Shown: one piece after another, positions 8,138-17,030 of the stretch
How the letters are laid out: each line of letters starts with the position of its first letter
Position numbering within the stretch: the first letter of the stretch is position 1
From: Methylopila capsulata
GTDB lineage: Bacteria > Pseudomonadota > Alphaproteobacteria > Rhizobiales > Methylopilaceae
NCBI RefSeq assembly: GCF_016907975.1
Contig: NZ_JAFBCY010000002.1
Span: forward strand, 186,001-250,000
DNA: 64,000 bases
Direction: 5' to 3'
Position numbers and translations under genes: made by a program
The notes under the pieces: model-generated
Seen by the model: only the letters and a program-made list of their open reading frames with translations
Databases searched by the model: none
What the model was told of the DNA's origin: nothing

Positions 8138-9649
8138 TTGCCCCTGCTCGACGCCCTCGGTCTCGACCTCGAACGCCGGCCCGACGCGCCGCTGCACCGG
8201 CAGCTCTACGACCGGCTGGTCGACGGCATCGCCGCCGGCGCCATCAAGCCGGGCGAAAAGCTGCCCTCGACGCGCGATCTTGCGCAGTTTCTGGGCGTCT
8301 CCCGCAACACCATCATGCTGGCGTTCGAGCACCTGACGGCGGAGGGCTTCCTCGAAGGCCAGAGCGGCTCCGGCACCTACGTCGCCCGCGAGCCGCCGTC
8401 GAAGGCGGCGACGCCGGCGCCCGCGCGCATCAACCCGGCGCTCCGCGCAGCCGGCACGCTCGACCGCTCCTTCGCCTGCGGCTCGGGCTTCGCGGACGTG
8501 CCGGCGACGCTCCGGCACATGCGCCGACCGGTGCCGTTCCGCTCCAACTTCCCGGCGGTCGACGCCTTCCCCGTCCAGGTCTGGGCGAAGCTCGCCGCCG
8601 ACATCTACCGCAAGATGAGCCCCGAGCTCGCCGGCGAGCTGATGGGCGAAGGCGACCCGCAGGGCTACGCGCCCCTGCGCGCCGCGATCGTCGAGCACGT
8701 CACGCTGGGGCGCGGCCTCGTCTGCCGGCCGGAGAACGTCGTGGTCTTCGCCGGCGCCCAGCACGCGGTCGACCTCGCCTGCCGCATCCTGCTGACCGAG
8801 GGCGAGACCGCCTGGTGCGAGGATCCGGGCTACGACGGGGCCTACGCCTCCGTCACGGCGGCGGGGGCGCGGCCCGTGGCCGTCCCGGTCGACGCCGACG
8901 GGCTGGACGTCGCCGCCGGCGTCGCGCGGGCGCCCGACGCGCGGCTCGCCTATGTCTCGCCCTCGAAGCAGTTCCCGCTCGGTATGAGCCTCAGCCTCGA
9001 GCGCCGGCGCGCGTTGCTGGACTGGGCGAGCCGCGCCGACGCCTGGATCCTCGAGGACGACTACGACGCCGAGTTCCGCTACGCCGGCCGCCCGCTGCCG
9101 GCCCTGCACGCGCTCGACCGCGAGGGCCGCGTGATCTACCTCGGCACCTTCTCGAAAACGCTGTTTCCGGGCCTCAGGCTCGGCTTCGCGATCGTGCCGG
9201 ACGCGCTGGTCGAGGCCTTCGTCGCGGCGCGCTCGGTGACCGGCCGCTACTCGCCCATGCTGGAGCAGGCGCTGGTCGCGCGCTTCATGAGCGAGGGGCA
9301 TTTCGCCAGCCACGTGCGCCGCATGCGCAAGCTCTACGCCCAGCGACAGACGCACCTTCTCGACGCCCTCGCCCGCCGGCTCAGCGACTGGATGACCCCG
9401 GAGCCGACCGACACCGGCATGGAGATCGTCGCCCGGCTGCGGCCCGGCCTGAGCGCGCGGCGGGTGGCCGCCGCCGCGATCCAGGAGGGGCTCGAGCTGA
9501 TGCCGCTGTCCGCCCTCGCCCGCGAGGCCGAGGTCGACGATCTCCTCACCATCGGCTTCAGCGCCTTTTCGGCGGAGCAGATGGACGAGGGCGTGGAGAC
9601 CCTGCGGACGGTGCTCGTGCGCCTGGATCAGACGCCGCGCGCGAACTGA
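8138..9649 (+). CDS. MocR/PdxR-family regulator (GntR winged helix fused to class I aminotransferase domain)
   Basis: 503 aa. The GntR DNA-binding part is at residues 20-85 (KLPSTRDLAQFLGVSRNTI, then GSGTYVA). It is joined to a fold-type I aminotransferase-like domain with the PLP lysine in GTFSKTLFPGLRLGF near residue 345. MocR proteins use PLP to sense amines or amino acids and seldom act as enzymes. The start appears to be a TTG at 8138, since no in-frame ATG or GTG is near. It follows the importer in the same direction and is the likely sensor for that module, by analogy with GabR and PdxR. Confidence 0.88.
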   Translation: MPLLDALGLDLERRPDAPLHRQLYDRLVDGIAAGAIKPGEKLPSTRDLAQFLGVSRNTIMLAFEHLTAEGFLEGQSGSGTYVAREPPSKAATPAPARINPALRAAGTLDRSFACGSGFADVPATLRHMRRPVPFRSNFPAVDAFPVQVWAKLAADIYRKMSPELAGELMGEGDPQGYAPLRAAIVEHVTLGRGLVCRPENVVVFAGAQHAVDLACRILLTEGETAWCEDPGYDGAYASVTAAGARPVAVPVDADGLDVAAGVARAPDARLAYVSPSKQFPLGMSLSLERRRALLDWASRADAWILEDDYDAEFRYAGRPLPALHALDREGRVIYLGTFSKTLFPGLRLGFAIVPDALVEAFVAARSVTGRYSPMLEQALVARFMSEGHFASHVRRMRKLYAQRQTHLLDALARRLSDWMTPEPTDTGMEIVARLRPGLSARRVAAAAIQEGLELMPLSALAREAEVDDLLTIGFSAFSAEQMDEGVETLRTVLVRLDQTPRAN

Positions 9650-9679
9650 GGCGCGGCGAGGAGCCGGCAGGCGCAGAAA

Positions 9680-10342
9680 TCAGGCCGGGCCGCCGCCTGC
9701 GGCGCGCATCTCGAGCAGGCCGGCGTCGATCGCGACCCAGACGAGGTTGGCGTCCGTGCGGGCGTTGAGCTTCGCCTTGATGCCGGAATGGTAGTTCTGG
9801 ATCGTCTTCTGGCTGAGGGAGAGCGCGTCCGCGATCTCGTCGGTCGTCATGCCGGAAGCGATCAGCTGCAGGATCTCGACCTCGCGGGGCCCAAGCGCCT
9901 CCAGCGGCGACTTGCGGCCGGAGAGCCGTTCTACGGCGATCTCATGGGCGATGTCGTCGCTGACCGCCTTGCCGCCCGCCGCGATGGTCGCGATCGCCGC
10001 GATCAGCGCCTCGGGCGGGCTGCTCTTGGTGACGTAGCCCGCCGCGCCCGCCTCGAAGGCCTTCAGCGCGTAGGACAGGCCCTCGTGCATCGTGAAGACC
10101 AGGATGCGCGCCTTGCGGTCGACCGCGCGGATGCGCCGGATCGCCTCCAGCCCGCTCGAGCCCGGCATGCTGAGGTCGACGACGACGATGTCGGCCGGCT
10201 CCCGGCGGTAGGCGAGATAGGCGGCCGCCGTGCTGTCGGCCTCGCCGGTGACGCGGTAGCCCGGCTGAAGCTCGATCAGCTTGCGGTAGCCGGCGCGCAC
10301 GACCGGATGGTCGTCCACCAGAAGGATCGTAAGGTCGCTCAT
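9680..10342 (-). CDS. NarL/FixJ-type response regulator (MoxX-like)
   Basis: 220 aa. The receiver domain has the acidic pair DD at 10-11, phospho-acceptor D56 (VVVDLSMP) and K106 (VTKSS). The C-terminal LuxR-type helix-turn-helix is [20 protein letters not shown]. It starts four bases after the stop of the upstream histidine kinase gene, so the two are one operon. The pair is divergent from the xoxF methanol dehydrogenase, a setting like moxYX/mxaYX of methylotrophs, which control methanol dehydrogenase genes. That it regulates xoxF is inference. Confidence 0.9.
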   Translation of the reverse strand: MSDLTILLVDDHPVVRAGYRKLIELQPGYRVTGEADSTAAAYLAYRREPADIVVVDLSMPGSSGLEAIRRIRAVDRKARILVFTMHEGLSYALKAFEAGAAGYVTKSSPPEALIAAIATIAAGGKAVSDDIAHEIAVERLSGRKSPLEALGPREVEILQLIASGMTTDEIADALSLSQKTIQNYHSGIKAKLNARTDANLVWVAIDAGLLEMRAAGGGPA

Positions 10343-10346
10343 CGCC

Positions 10347-11759
10347 TCAGGCCGCCTTGTGCTCGATCGTCGGGCCGCGCCGCTCGCCCACGCGCGCGAG
10401 CGGGATCACCGCCGAGATCCGGACGCCGCGTCCGGTGGCCTCCGCGTCGAACCGGCCGCCGAGCGCGTCGACGCGCTCGCGGATGCCGACGAGGCCGTGT
10501 CCGCGGCCGGCGCCGAGATCCTGCGCCGATCCGCCGCCGTCGTCCTCCACCGTCACCGAGACGGCGTCCGCCGGCTCCGCGGAGCGCTCGACGCGCAGGC
10601 GCACCTCCTGCGGCCGGCCGTGCTTCGCGGCGTTGGTCAGACCTTCCTGCGCGATGCGGTAGACCGTCAGCGCCGCCTGTTCCGGCGTGCCGTCGACGTC
10701 GCCCGCGACTTCGAGCCGGAACACGGGCCGCTGCGCCGCGATCGCGACGCGGGCGTTCCAGCTCGCCACCAGATGCGCGAGGCTGTGCTCCAGCCCGACC
10801 TCGTCCAGCTCCGGCGGCCTCAGGCGGGCGAGCGCGTTCTTCAGGGTGGCCGCCATGCCTTCGCTGAGGCCCGCGATCTCGCGCGCGCTTTCGGCGATGT
10901 CGGGCCGGTCCCTGGCGCTCGCGGAGGCGATCGCGGCGGCGAGCGCGCGGGCGCCGGTGAGGCACTGGCCGAACTCGTCGTGGAGGTCGCGCGCCAGGGC
11001 GAGGCGCTCCTCCTCCTGCACGTTGAACAGCCGCCGGGTCACCGCCGCGCGCGCCTCGGTGGTGCGGGCGAGGCGCTCCGTCAGGTCGTTGAACGCCCGG
11101 GCGACATGGGCGAACTCGCGGGCGGCGAAGTCCGGCAGGCGCACCGAATGGTCGCCGCCCTCCAGCCGCTGCAGCCCCCGCACGATGGTCTCGACCGGTC
11201 GCAGCGCGTGGCCGATCGCGAGCGTGGCGAGCAGCGCGATCGCGATCGCCATCGCGCCCGCCACGCTGATCACGACGCTGACCTGCCGCCAGGCCCGCCA
11301 GGCCACCGTTCCCGGCTCCGCCTCGGCTTGGACGGTCCCGACCTCGTGGCGGCCGCTCGCGACCTTGCGCGTCGCCGGCTCGACGGCGCCGAACACGGCT
11401 TCGTTGAGCGTCTGGAACCAGCGGGGCGCCTCGCCGATTTCGGAGAGGCCGCCGCAGAAGCGGGTCGGCGCGTCGCCCGTCCAGGCGAGCGTCACGCAGA
11501 ATCCGGGACCGATGATCCGGAGCGTGTCCGCGGTGCGCCACTCGGGAAAGGCGAGCCTGGCGCCGGACCCTTGCGCGCCGCGGAACATGACTTCGCGCCA
11601 GGCGAGGTTCCGGGCCTCGCGCTCGACCCGTTGCGCGGTCGCCGTGACCTCGTCCCGGATGACGCGGTTCGCCTCGATCATCGTCCAGGCGCCCGCGCAG
11701 GCGAGGCACAGGGCGACGACGGCGAAGATCCGCAGAACGAGGGTCGCCACCAGCGACAT
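10347..11759 (-). CDS. Membrane sensor histidine kinase, HisKA_3 type (MoxY-like)
   Basis: 470 aa. It has one membrane segment near residues 5-25, a periplasmic sensor of about 130 residues, and a second membrane segment near 160-184. A HAMP linker follows, then a HisKA_3 dimerisation helix with the phospho-acceptor H260 ([10 protein letters not shown]). The ATPase domain has the N-box [10 protein letters not shown] and G-boxes EDDGGG and [13 protein letters not shown]. This is the NarX/DegS class that pairs with NarL-type regulators. The periplasmic part has a few cysteines (C88, C102) but no domain I recognise; methanol, formaldehyde or a lanthanide state are possible signals. Confidence 0.88.
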   Translation of the reverse strand: MSLVATLVLRIFAVVALCLACAGAWTMIEANRVIRDEVTATAQRVEREARNLAWREVMFRGAQGSGARLAFPEWRTADTLRIIGPGFCVTLAWTGDAPTRFCGGLSEIGEAPRWFQTLNEAVFGAVEPATRKVASGRHEVGTVQAEAEPGTVAWRAWRQVSVVISVAGAMAIAIALLATLAIGHALRPVETIVRGLQRLEGGDHSVRLPDFAAREFAHVARAFNDLTERLARTTEARAAVTRRLFNVQEEERLALARDLHDEFGQCLTGARALAAAIASASARDRPDIAESAREIAGLSEGMAATLKNALARLRPPELDEVGLEHSLAHLVASWNARVAIAAQRPVFRLEVAGDVDGTPEQAALTVYRIAQEGLTNAAKHGRPQEVRLRVERSAEPADAVSVTVEDDGGGSAQDLGAGRGHGLVGIRERVDALGGRFDAEATGRGVRISAVIPLARVGERRGPTIEHKAA

Positions 11760-11781
11760 GTTTTCGCCTTTCGTCTCAACG

Positions 11782-11796
11782 TCTTGGTGTCCAAGA
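11782..11796. promoter_or_regulatory. Inverted repeat in kinase-xoxF divergent promoter region
   Basis: TCTTGG-TGT-CCAAGA is a perfect 6-bp dyad 23 bp upstream of the kinase start and about 180 bp upstream of xoxF. An overlapping dyad TTGGT-N7-ACCAA shares part of it. It is a candidate site for the NarL-type regulator; the assignment rests on position only. Confidence 0.35.
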
Positions 11797-11972
11797 CCAA
11801 GGCCGCGAAAGCAAGTGTCCCCCGCGAGATCAGGAGAAGTTCCCAGCGCAAGTCGGGAGCCGCGCTCTTGGGATCCTCGCTCTTATCAGCAGTTTCACAA
11901 CATCAGCGGACGGAACGCTCGAGACGCACCAAAAGACGCCGCCGGCGCCGCCCGCGCTTCCGGAGAACGTCC

Positions 11973-13778
11973 ATGAAACGCGCACTGCTTTTCGGCCTCG
12001 GCGCCGCGATCCTCGCCGGGTCCGCGCCCGCTTTCGCCAACGACAGCGTCGAGGCGATCCTCAAGGACCCCAAGCAGTGGGGCATCCAGACCGGCGACTA
12101 CGCCAACACCCGCTACTCCAAGCTCGACCAGATCACCGCGAAGAACGTCGACAAGCTCCAGGTGGCCTGGACCTTCTCGACCGGCGTGCTGCGCGGCCAT
12201 GAGGGCGGCCCGCTTGTCGTCGGCGACGTCATGTACGTCCACACGCCGTTCCCGAACAATGTGTTCGCGCTCGATCTGAACGACAACGGCCGCATCATCT
12301 GGAAGTACGAGCCGCGCCAGGACCCGAACGTGGTCCCCGTGATGTGCTGCGACACCGTCAACCGCGGCGTCGCCTACGCCGACGGCATGATCTTCCTGCA
12401 GCAGGCGGACACGACGGTCGTCGCGCTCGACGCCAAGTCCGGCAAGAAGATCTGGTCGGTCGTCAACGGCGACCCGAAGAAGGGCGAGACCAACACCGCC
12501 ACCGTGCTTCCGGTGAAGGACAAGCTCATCGTCGGCATCGCCGGCGGCGAGTTCGGCGTGCGCGGCCACCTCACCGCCTATGACCTCAAGACCGGCAAGC
12601 TGGCGTGGCGCGCCTATTCGATGGGGCCGGACAAGGATCTCCTCGTCGATCCGGAGAAGACCACCGAGCTCGGCAAGCCGATCGGCAAGGATTCGTCGCT
12701 GAAGACCTGGCAGGGCGACCAGTGGAAGATCGGCGGCGGCACCACCTGGGGCTGGTACTCCTACGATCCGAAGCTGAATCTCGTGTATTACGGCTCGGGC
12801 AACCCCTCGACCTGGAACCCGAAGCAGCGGCCGGGCGACAACAAGTGGTCGATGACGATCTGGGCGCGCGACCCCGACACGGGCGTCGCCAAGTGGGTCT
12901 ACCAGGTGACCCCGCACGACGAGTGGGACTACGACACCACCAACGAGATGATCCTCACGGACCAGACGATCGGCGGCAAGGCGCGCAAGCTCCTCACCCA
13001 TCCCGACCGCAACGGCTTCGCCTACACCCTCGACCGTGAGACCGGCGAGCTGCTGGTCGCGGAGAAGTACGACCCGGTGGTGAACTGGGCCACCAAGGTC
13101 GACATGGACAAGTCGTCCAAGACCTACGGCCGTCCGCTCGTCGTCGCCAAGTATTCGACGGAGCAGAACGGCGAGGACGTCAACAGCCAGGGCATCTGCC
13201 CGACCGCGCTCGGCACCAAGGACCAGCAGCCTTCGGCCTACTCGCCCGAGACCGAGCTGTTCTACATCCCGACCAACCACGTCTGCATGGACTACGAGCC
13301 GTTCCAGGTGGCCTACACCGCCGGCCAGCCCTACGTCGGCGCCACGCTGTCGATGTACCCGGCGCCCAACAGCCACGGCGGCATGGGCAACTTCATCGCC
13401 TGGGACAACAAGGCGGGCAAGATCGTCTGGTCCAACAAGGAGATGTTCTCGGTGTGGTCCGGAGCGCTGGCGACCGCCGGCGGCGTGGTGTTCTACGGCA
13501 CGCTCGAGGGCTACCTGAAGGCCGTCGACGCCAAGACGGGCAAGGAGCTCTACAAGTTCAAGACGCCGTCCGGCATCGTCGGCAACGTCATGACTTACGA
13601 GAACAAGGGCCGGCAGTACGTGGCGGTGCTCTCGGGCGTCGGCGGCTGGGCCGGCATCGGCCTCGCGGCCGGCCTGACCGGCGGCAACGAAGGCCTCGGC
13701 GCCGTCGGCGGCTACGCCGCGCTCGCCCAGTACACCGCCCTCGGCGGCCAGCTCACGGTGTTCGAGCTGCCGCACTGA
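11973..13778 (+). CDS. xoxF: PQQ-dependent lanthanide-type methanol dehydrogenase XoxF
   Basis: 601 aa with a Sec signal peptide of about 22 residues, so periplasmic. It is an eight-bladed quinoprotein propeller with the vicinal disulfide C125-C126 (VMCCDT) that contacts PQQ. Metal and catalytic ligands are readable: E193, N277 (GSGNPS), and D319 followed by D321 (DEWDYD). The second Asp replaces the Ala of calcium-type MxaF and marks lanthanide dependence. It oxidises methanol to formaldehyde or formate. The ATG at 11973 has GGAG upstream. No xoxG cytochrome or xoxJ follows; two terminators close the unit, so it is monocistronic here. Confidence 0.96.
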   Translation: MKRALLFGLGAAILAGSAPAFANDSVEAILKDPKQWGIQTGDYANTRYSKLDQITAKNVDKLQVAWTFSTGVLRGHEGGPLVVGDVMYVHTPFPNNVFALDLNDNGRIIWKYEPRQDPNVVPVMCCDTVNRGVAYADGMIFLQQADTTVVALDAKSGKKIWSVVNGDPKKGETNTATVLPVKDKLIVGIAGGEFGVRGHLTAYDLKTGKLAWRAYSMGPDKDLLVDPEKTTELGKPIGKDSSLKTWQGDQWKIGGGTTWGWYSYDPKLNLVYYGSGNPSTWNPKQRPGDNKWSMTIWARDPDTGVAKWVYQVTPHDEWDYDTTNEMILTDQTIGGKARKLLTHPDRNGFAYTLDRETGELLVAEKYDPVVNWATKVDMDKSSKTYGRPLVVAKYSTEQNGEDVNSQGICPTALGTKDQQPSAYSPETELFYIPTNHVCMDYEPFQVAYTAGQPYVGATLSMYPAPNSHGGMGNFIAWDNKAGKIVWSNKEMFSVWSGALATAGGVVFYGTLEGYLKAVDAKTGKELYKFKTPSGIVGNVMTYENKGRQYVAVLSGVGGWAGIGLAAGLTGGNEGLGAVGGYAALAQYTALGGQLTVFELPH

Positions 13779-13787
13779 CCTGACTTC

Positions 13788-13816
13788 GGGCCTGGACCTC
13801 CGGGCCCAGCGTTTTT
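13788..13816 (+). terminator. Rho-independent terminator of xoxF
   Basis: GGGCCTGG (13788-13795) pairs with CCGGGCCC (13800-13807) through one G-U pair, with a four-base loop, and TTTTT follows at 13812-13816. It starts ten bases after the xoxF stop. Confidence 0.75.
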
Positions 13817-13872
13817 CCATAGCGTGTCCGGGCTTCCCTTCCTCCCTCGGCCTCGACGCAGAACTTATGGAC

Positions 13873-13908
13873 ACGGCGAGCTCCCTCGTGGGCTCGCCGT
13901 CTTTTTTT
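13873..13908 (+). terminator. Second, stronger terminator downstream of xoxF
   Basis: ACGGCGAGC (13873-13881) and GCTCGCCGT (13892-13900) form a perfect 9-bp stem with a ten-base loop, followed by seven T (13902-13908). The 56 bp between the two terminators contain no convincing gene. It may be a fail-safe for a highly expressed transcript or the end of a very short RNA. Confidence 0.8.
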
Positions 13909-13925
13909 GCGCTGACGCCGCCAAC

Positions 13926-13953
13926 TGTATGCATACATTATTGACAATGTATG
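13926..13953. promoter_or_regulatory. Operator-like palindromes over the DUF983 promoter
   Basis: TGTATGCATACA (13926-13937) is a perfect 12-bp dyad and overlaps CATACATT-N6-AATGTATG (13932-13939 / 13946-13953). A TTGACA -35 candidate lies inside (13941-13946), so a bound repressor would block transcription of the gene at 14001. A related ATTGTATGC half-site (15827-15835) precedes the MocR-type gene. Confidence 0.5.
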
Positions 13954-14000
13954 TTTTGCGACTTACGTCTCCTCGCATGCAGGACCCAGAGGAGGCCCCC

Positions 14001-14402
14001 ATGACGGCGGCGACCTACCCCCGCCAGATCCCTTACGACGTCGGCGTGCGCGGCCGTTGCCCGCGCTGCGGCGAGGGGAAGATGTTCAACGGGTTCCTGA
14101 CGCTGAAGCCGAGCTGCGAGGTCTGCGGCCTCGACTATTCCTTCGCCGACCCGGCGGACGGCCCGGCCTTCTTCGCCATCACCTTCGCCTGCCTGCCCTC
14201 GGCCTGCTTCGCGGTCTGGCTGGAGCTCGCCTACCAGGCGCCGTACTGGCTCCATCTTTTCACGACGGTGCCGATCATGCTGGCGACGCTGCTGCCGCCC
14301 CTGAGGCCGCTGAAGGGCTGGCTGGTCGCGAGCCAGTACTACCACAAGGCCGCCGAGGGCCGTCTCGTCCGCCCCGGCGAAGAGGACGACGCCGAGCGCT
14401 GA
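14001..14402 (+). CDS. DUF983 family membrane protein
   Basis: 133 aa. The N-terminus has a rubredoxin-like Cys4 knuckle (RCPRCGEG then CEVCGLDY), which probably binds zinc. Two hydrophobic segments follow around residues 52-100, and the C-terminus is charged. The family is common in alphaproteobacteria and has no established function. The ATG at 14001 has AGAGGAGG upstream, and the promoter carries strong palindromes. The MocR-type gene downstream is convergent. Confidence 0.85.
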   Translation: MTAATYPRQIPYDVGVRGRCPRCGEGKMFNGFLTLKPSCEVCGLDYSFADPADGPAFFAITFACLPSACFAVWLELAYQAPYWLHLFTTVPIMLATLLPPLRPLKGWLVASQYYHKAAEGRLVRPGEEDDAER

Positions 14403-14426
14403 GCGTCGGCGGAGCGTCGATGGCGC

Positions 14427-15797
14427 TCAGACCACGTCGTGCAGCGTCCGCCGCCCGTCGCTCAGGATGTCGGCCAGCGTCGTGAGCGCGGACGCGAGCC
14501 GCGCCCGCTCCGGCACCGCGCCGAGCGAAATCCGCACCGCCTCGACCGCCGGCCCGCCGACGTTGAACGCGTCGGACGGCGTGACCGCGAGCCCCTGCGC
14601 CCGCGCCCGGTCCGCCAGCCGGTGTCGATCCCAGCGCGCCGGCAGCGGCAGCCACAGATGCAGGCCGTTCCGGTGCGCCCGCCCGTCTGGCAGCACGGCG
14701 CGGGCCAGCGTCTGGCGCGCGGCGGCCTCGGCGCGCACGCCGTCGAGAAAGGCCTGCGCCGTCCCCTCCCGGATCCAGCGTCCCAGCACCGCCGTCATCA
14801 GCGGCGGCGCCATCAGGCTGACCGCGCGAAGACCCGCGACCAGCTCGGCCCGCGCCGCCGGCGACGGCGCCACAACGTAGGCCACGCGCAGGCCCGGCGT
14901 CAGGCACTTCGAGACGGTGTGGACGTGCCAGGTGAGGTCGGGCGCGAGCGTCGCGAAGGGCGGCGGCGCGTCCGACGCCAGCGGCGAATAGGGGTCGTCC
15001 TCCAGGATCGGCAGGCCGTGGGCGGCCGCGACGTCGGCCAAGGCGCGCCGTCGCGCCTCCGGCATCGTGATCGTCGTGGGGTTCCCGATCGTCGGGTTGA
15101 GGTAGGCGAAGGCCGGCTTGCGCGTCCGGCACAGGCGATCGAGCGCCTCCGGCCGCATGCCGTCGGCGTCCGCCTCGACCGCCTGCGCCTCCAGGCCGTA
15201 CTGATGCGCGATCGACAGAGCGCCGGGATAGACCAGCGGCTCGCAGGCCATGGCGTCGCCGGAGCGCGCGAGCGTCGTGGCGATCGCCGCCATTGCGCCC
15301 TGCGCCCCCGCCGCGACGAGGATGCGGTCGGGGTCGACCGCCCCCAGCGTCGGCCGCAGCCAGGCCGCCGCCGCCGCCCGGTCGGAGGCCGAGCCGGCGC
15401 CGGGGTGATAGGACATCAGCTGGTCGATGTCGGTCCGCGCGACGAGGTCGGCGACGCTCCGCCCCAGCACCTCGGCCAGCCGCACGCCGCGCGGCGCGGG
15501 CGGGATGTTCATGCCGAGGTCGATCGGCGGCGCCGCGGGGTCCCGGCGGGCAGCGACGAACGAGCCGCGCCCCGTGACAGCGTCGAGCAGGGCCCGGCGC
15601 CGGGCCTCGGCGTAGGCCCGCGTCACGGTGGTCAGATCGACGGAGAGCGCCTGCGCGAGGCTGCGCTGCGGCGGCAGCCGGTCGCCCTCCCGCAACGCGC
15701 CGGAGGCGACGGCGCCCTCGATGGCGTCCGCGATCTGCAGGTAAAGCGGCCCGCCCACGGGGTCGATCCGGGGCGTCCACGACGTCGCGCCGCTCAT
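14427..15797 (-). CDS. MocR-family PLP-dependent regulator
   Basis: 456 aa. The GntR winged helix spans about residues 20-80 (RLPPQRSLAQALSVDLTTVTR, then GRGSFVA). The aminotransferase-like domain follows, with the PLP-lysine region HTVSKCLTPGLRVAYV near 300 and the LEDDPYSPL segment near 270. Two upstream in-frame ATGs exist; the one at 15797 is chosen because GAGGG precedes it. The effector is unknown. Its own upstream region has a TGTATGC half-site also found at the DUF983 promoter, so it may control both genes. Confidence 0.85.
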   Translation of the reverse strand: MSGATSWTPRIDPVGGPLYLQIADAIEGAVASGALREGDRLPPQRSLAQALSVDLTTVTRAYAEARRRALLDAVTGRGSFVAARRDPAAPPIDLGMNIPPAPRGVRLAEVLGRSVADLVARTDIDQLMSYHPGAGSASDRAAAAAWLRPTLGAVDPDRILVAAGAQGAMAAIATTLARSGDAMACEPLVYPGALSIAHQYGLEAQAVEADADGMRPEALDRLCRTRKPAFAYLNPTIGNPTTITMPEARRRALADVAAAHGLPILEDDPYSPLASDAPPPFATLAPDLTWHVHTVSKCLTPGLRVAYVVAPSPAARAELVAGLRAVSLMAPPLMTAVLGRWIREGTAQAFLDGVRAEAAARQTLARAVLPDGRAHRNGLHLWLPLPARWDRHRLADRARAQGLAVTPSDAFNVGGPAVEAVRISLGAVPERARLASALTTLADILSDGRRTLHDVV

Positions 15798-15914
15798 CCC
15801 CCGGCCCTCATCCATGCGCTGGCCGGATTGTATGCGCGACCTTCCCGCCCACAATCAAGCGCCGCATGGCGGCGTCGGGACGGAGGGTCTCTCCCGCCTG
15901 ACGCGGCGCCCTCC

Positions 15915-16883
15915 TTACGGCGAGGGGATGGCGCCTTCCGCCACCACCTGCTTCCAGCGGGCGATCTCCTTGGCCTGGAACGCCTCGAACTCCTTGCCGG
16001 TGTTCGCCACCACGTCGAAGCCGGTCTTGGCGAAGGCAGCCTTCACCGCGTCGGCGCGCAGCGCGGTCGTCAGCGCGGTCTCGAGCTTGGCGCGGACGGC
16101 CGGATCGAGGCCCTTCGGCGCGCCGAAGGCCTGCCAGGAGTAGACGTCGACGCCCTCGACGCCCTGCTCCTTCAGCGTCGGAACGTCCGGCAGCATGGCG
16201 TGGCGCTCGTCGCTGGTGACGGCCAGCGCCTTGACCTTGCCGGAGGAGATCTGCGGGGAGATCACGCCAAGGTTCTGGAACGAGGCGTCGGTCTGCCCGC
16301 CGACGAGGTCGACGATGGCGGGCCCGCCGCCCTTGTAGGGGATGTGGTTCCCGTGGGTTCCGGTCTTCTGCCAGAACAGCTCGGCCGTCAGGTGGTCCGA
16401 GGAGCCGGAGCCGGAGCTTGCGAACGAGACCTTCTCCGGGTTGGCCTTCAGATAGGCCACGAACTCGGCGACGGTGTTCGCGGGAAAGTCCTTCCGCACC
16501 ACAAGCACGTTCGGCGTGCGCACGGCGACGGTGAGCAGGTCGAAGTCCTTGGCGGCGTCGTAGGTCAGGCCCTTGAACAGCGCGGGGTTGATCGACCACA
16601 CCGACAGCGCGGCGCAGAGGATGGTGTAGCCGTCCGGCGCCGCGCGGGCGACGGCGGCCGCGCCCATGTTGCCGGTCGCGCCCGGGCGGTTTTCGACGAT
16701 CATGTTCGTCCCGATGCTCTTCTCGGCTTCCGCCGAGACGATGCGCGCCGCGACGTCCGACCCGCCGCCCGGCGGGAACGGCACGACCACGGTGATCGGA
16801 CGCTCGGGATAGCCGGCCGCGAAGGCCGGGACCGCGGCGGCGACGATCGCCGCGGCGGCGCAGAAAGCTCGAACGATGCGCAT
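15915..16883 (-). CDS. Tripartite tricarboxylate transporter (TctC/Bug) substrate-binding protein
   Basis: 322 aa with a Sec signal ending AFA near residue 22. The Bug/TctC family signature is clear: PITVVVPFPPGGGSDVAARI, ENRPGATGNMGAAAVA and IPYKGGGPAIVDLVGG. These periplasmic proteins deliver carboxylates to TctAB membrane proteins. No TctAB follows it on this strand; it is divergent from the LysR gene and may share the TctAB pair at 19046-20996 with the second receptor at 18043. An aldarate ligand is plausible from context. Confidence 0.9.
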   Translation of the reverse strand: MRIVRAFCAAAAIVAAAVPAFAAGYPERPITVVVPFPPGGGSDVAARIVSAEAEKSIGTNMIVENRPGATGNMGAAAVARAAPDGYTILCAALSVWSINPALFKGLTYDAAKDFDLLTVAVRTPNVLVVRKDFPANTVAEFVAYLKANPEKVSFASSGSGSSDHLTAELFWQKTGTHGNHIPYKGGGPAIVDLVGGQTDASFQNLGVISPQISSGKVKALAVTSDERHAMLPDVPTLKEQGVEGVDVYSWQAFGAPKGLDPAVRAKLETALTTALRADAVKAAFAKTGFDVVANTGKEFEAFQAKEIARWKQVVAEGAIPSP

Positions 16884-16982
16884 GAGGCGCGTCTCCTGTC
16901 AGGCGTTCCCTGGGGTGGGCGCTCTGGCGGCGCCGCTGCCGAAGGGAGACGCTAGCGGGGGCGTCGATGCCGGTCTAAACCA

Positions 16983-17014
16983 GATGCGGCATCGTCTGAT
17001 GCCGTTGGCGCATC
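16983..17014. promoter_or_regulatory. LysR-type operator with four GATGC/GCATC half-sites
   Basis: In the gap between the divergent receptor and LysR genes lie GATGC (16983), GCATC (16989), GATGC (16998) and GCATC (17010). The central pair forms a perfect dyad CGGCATC-N4-GATGCCG (16987-17004). Similar half-sites occur after the LysR gene at 17933-17958. Confidence 0.6.
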
Positions 17015-17030
17015 GTTTGGCGGCGGCCCC

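Noticed and set aside
7085-9355. 756-codon minus-strand frame across permease and MocR genes
   Set aside because: It is compositional shadow; the plus strand carries two coupled genes with clear motifs.
11973-13778. Calling this gene mxaF (calcium methanol dehydrogenase)
   Set aside because: The residue two positions after the catalytic Asp is Asp, not Ala, and no mxaJGI genes follow.
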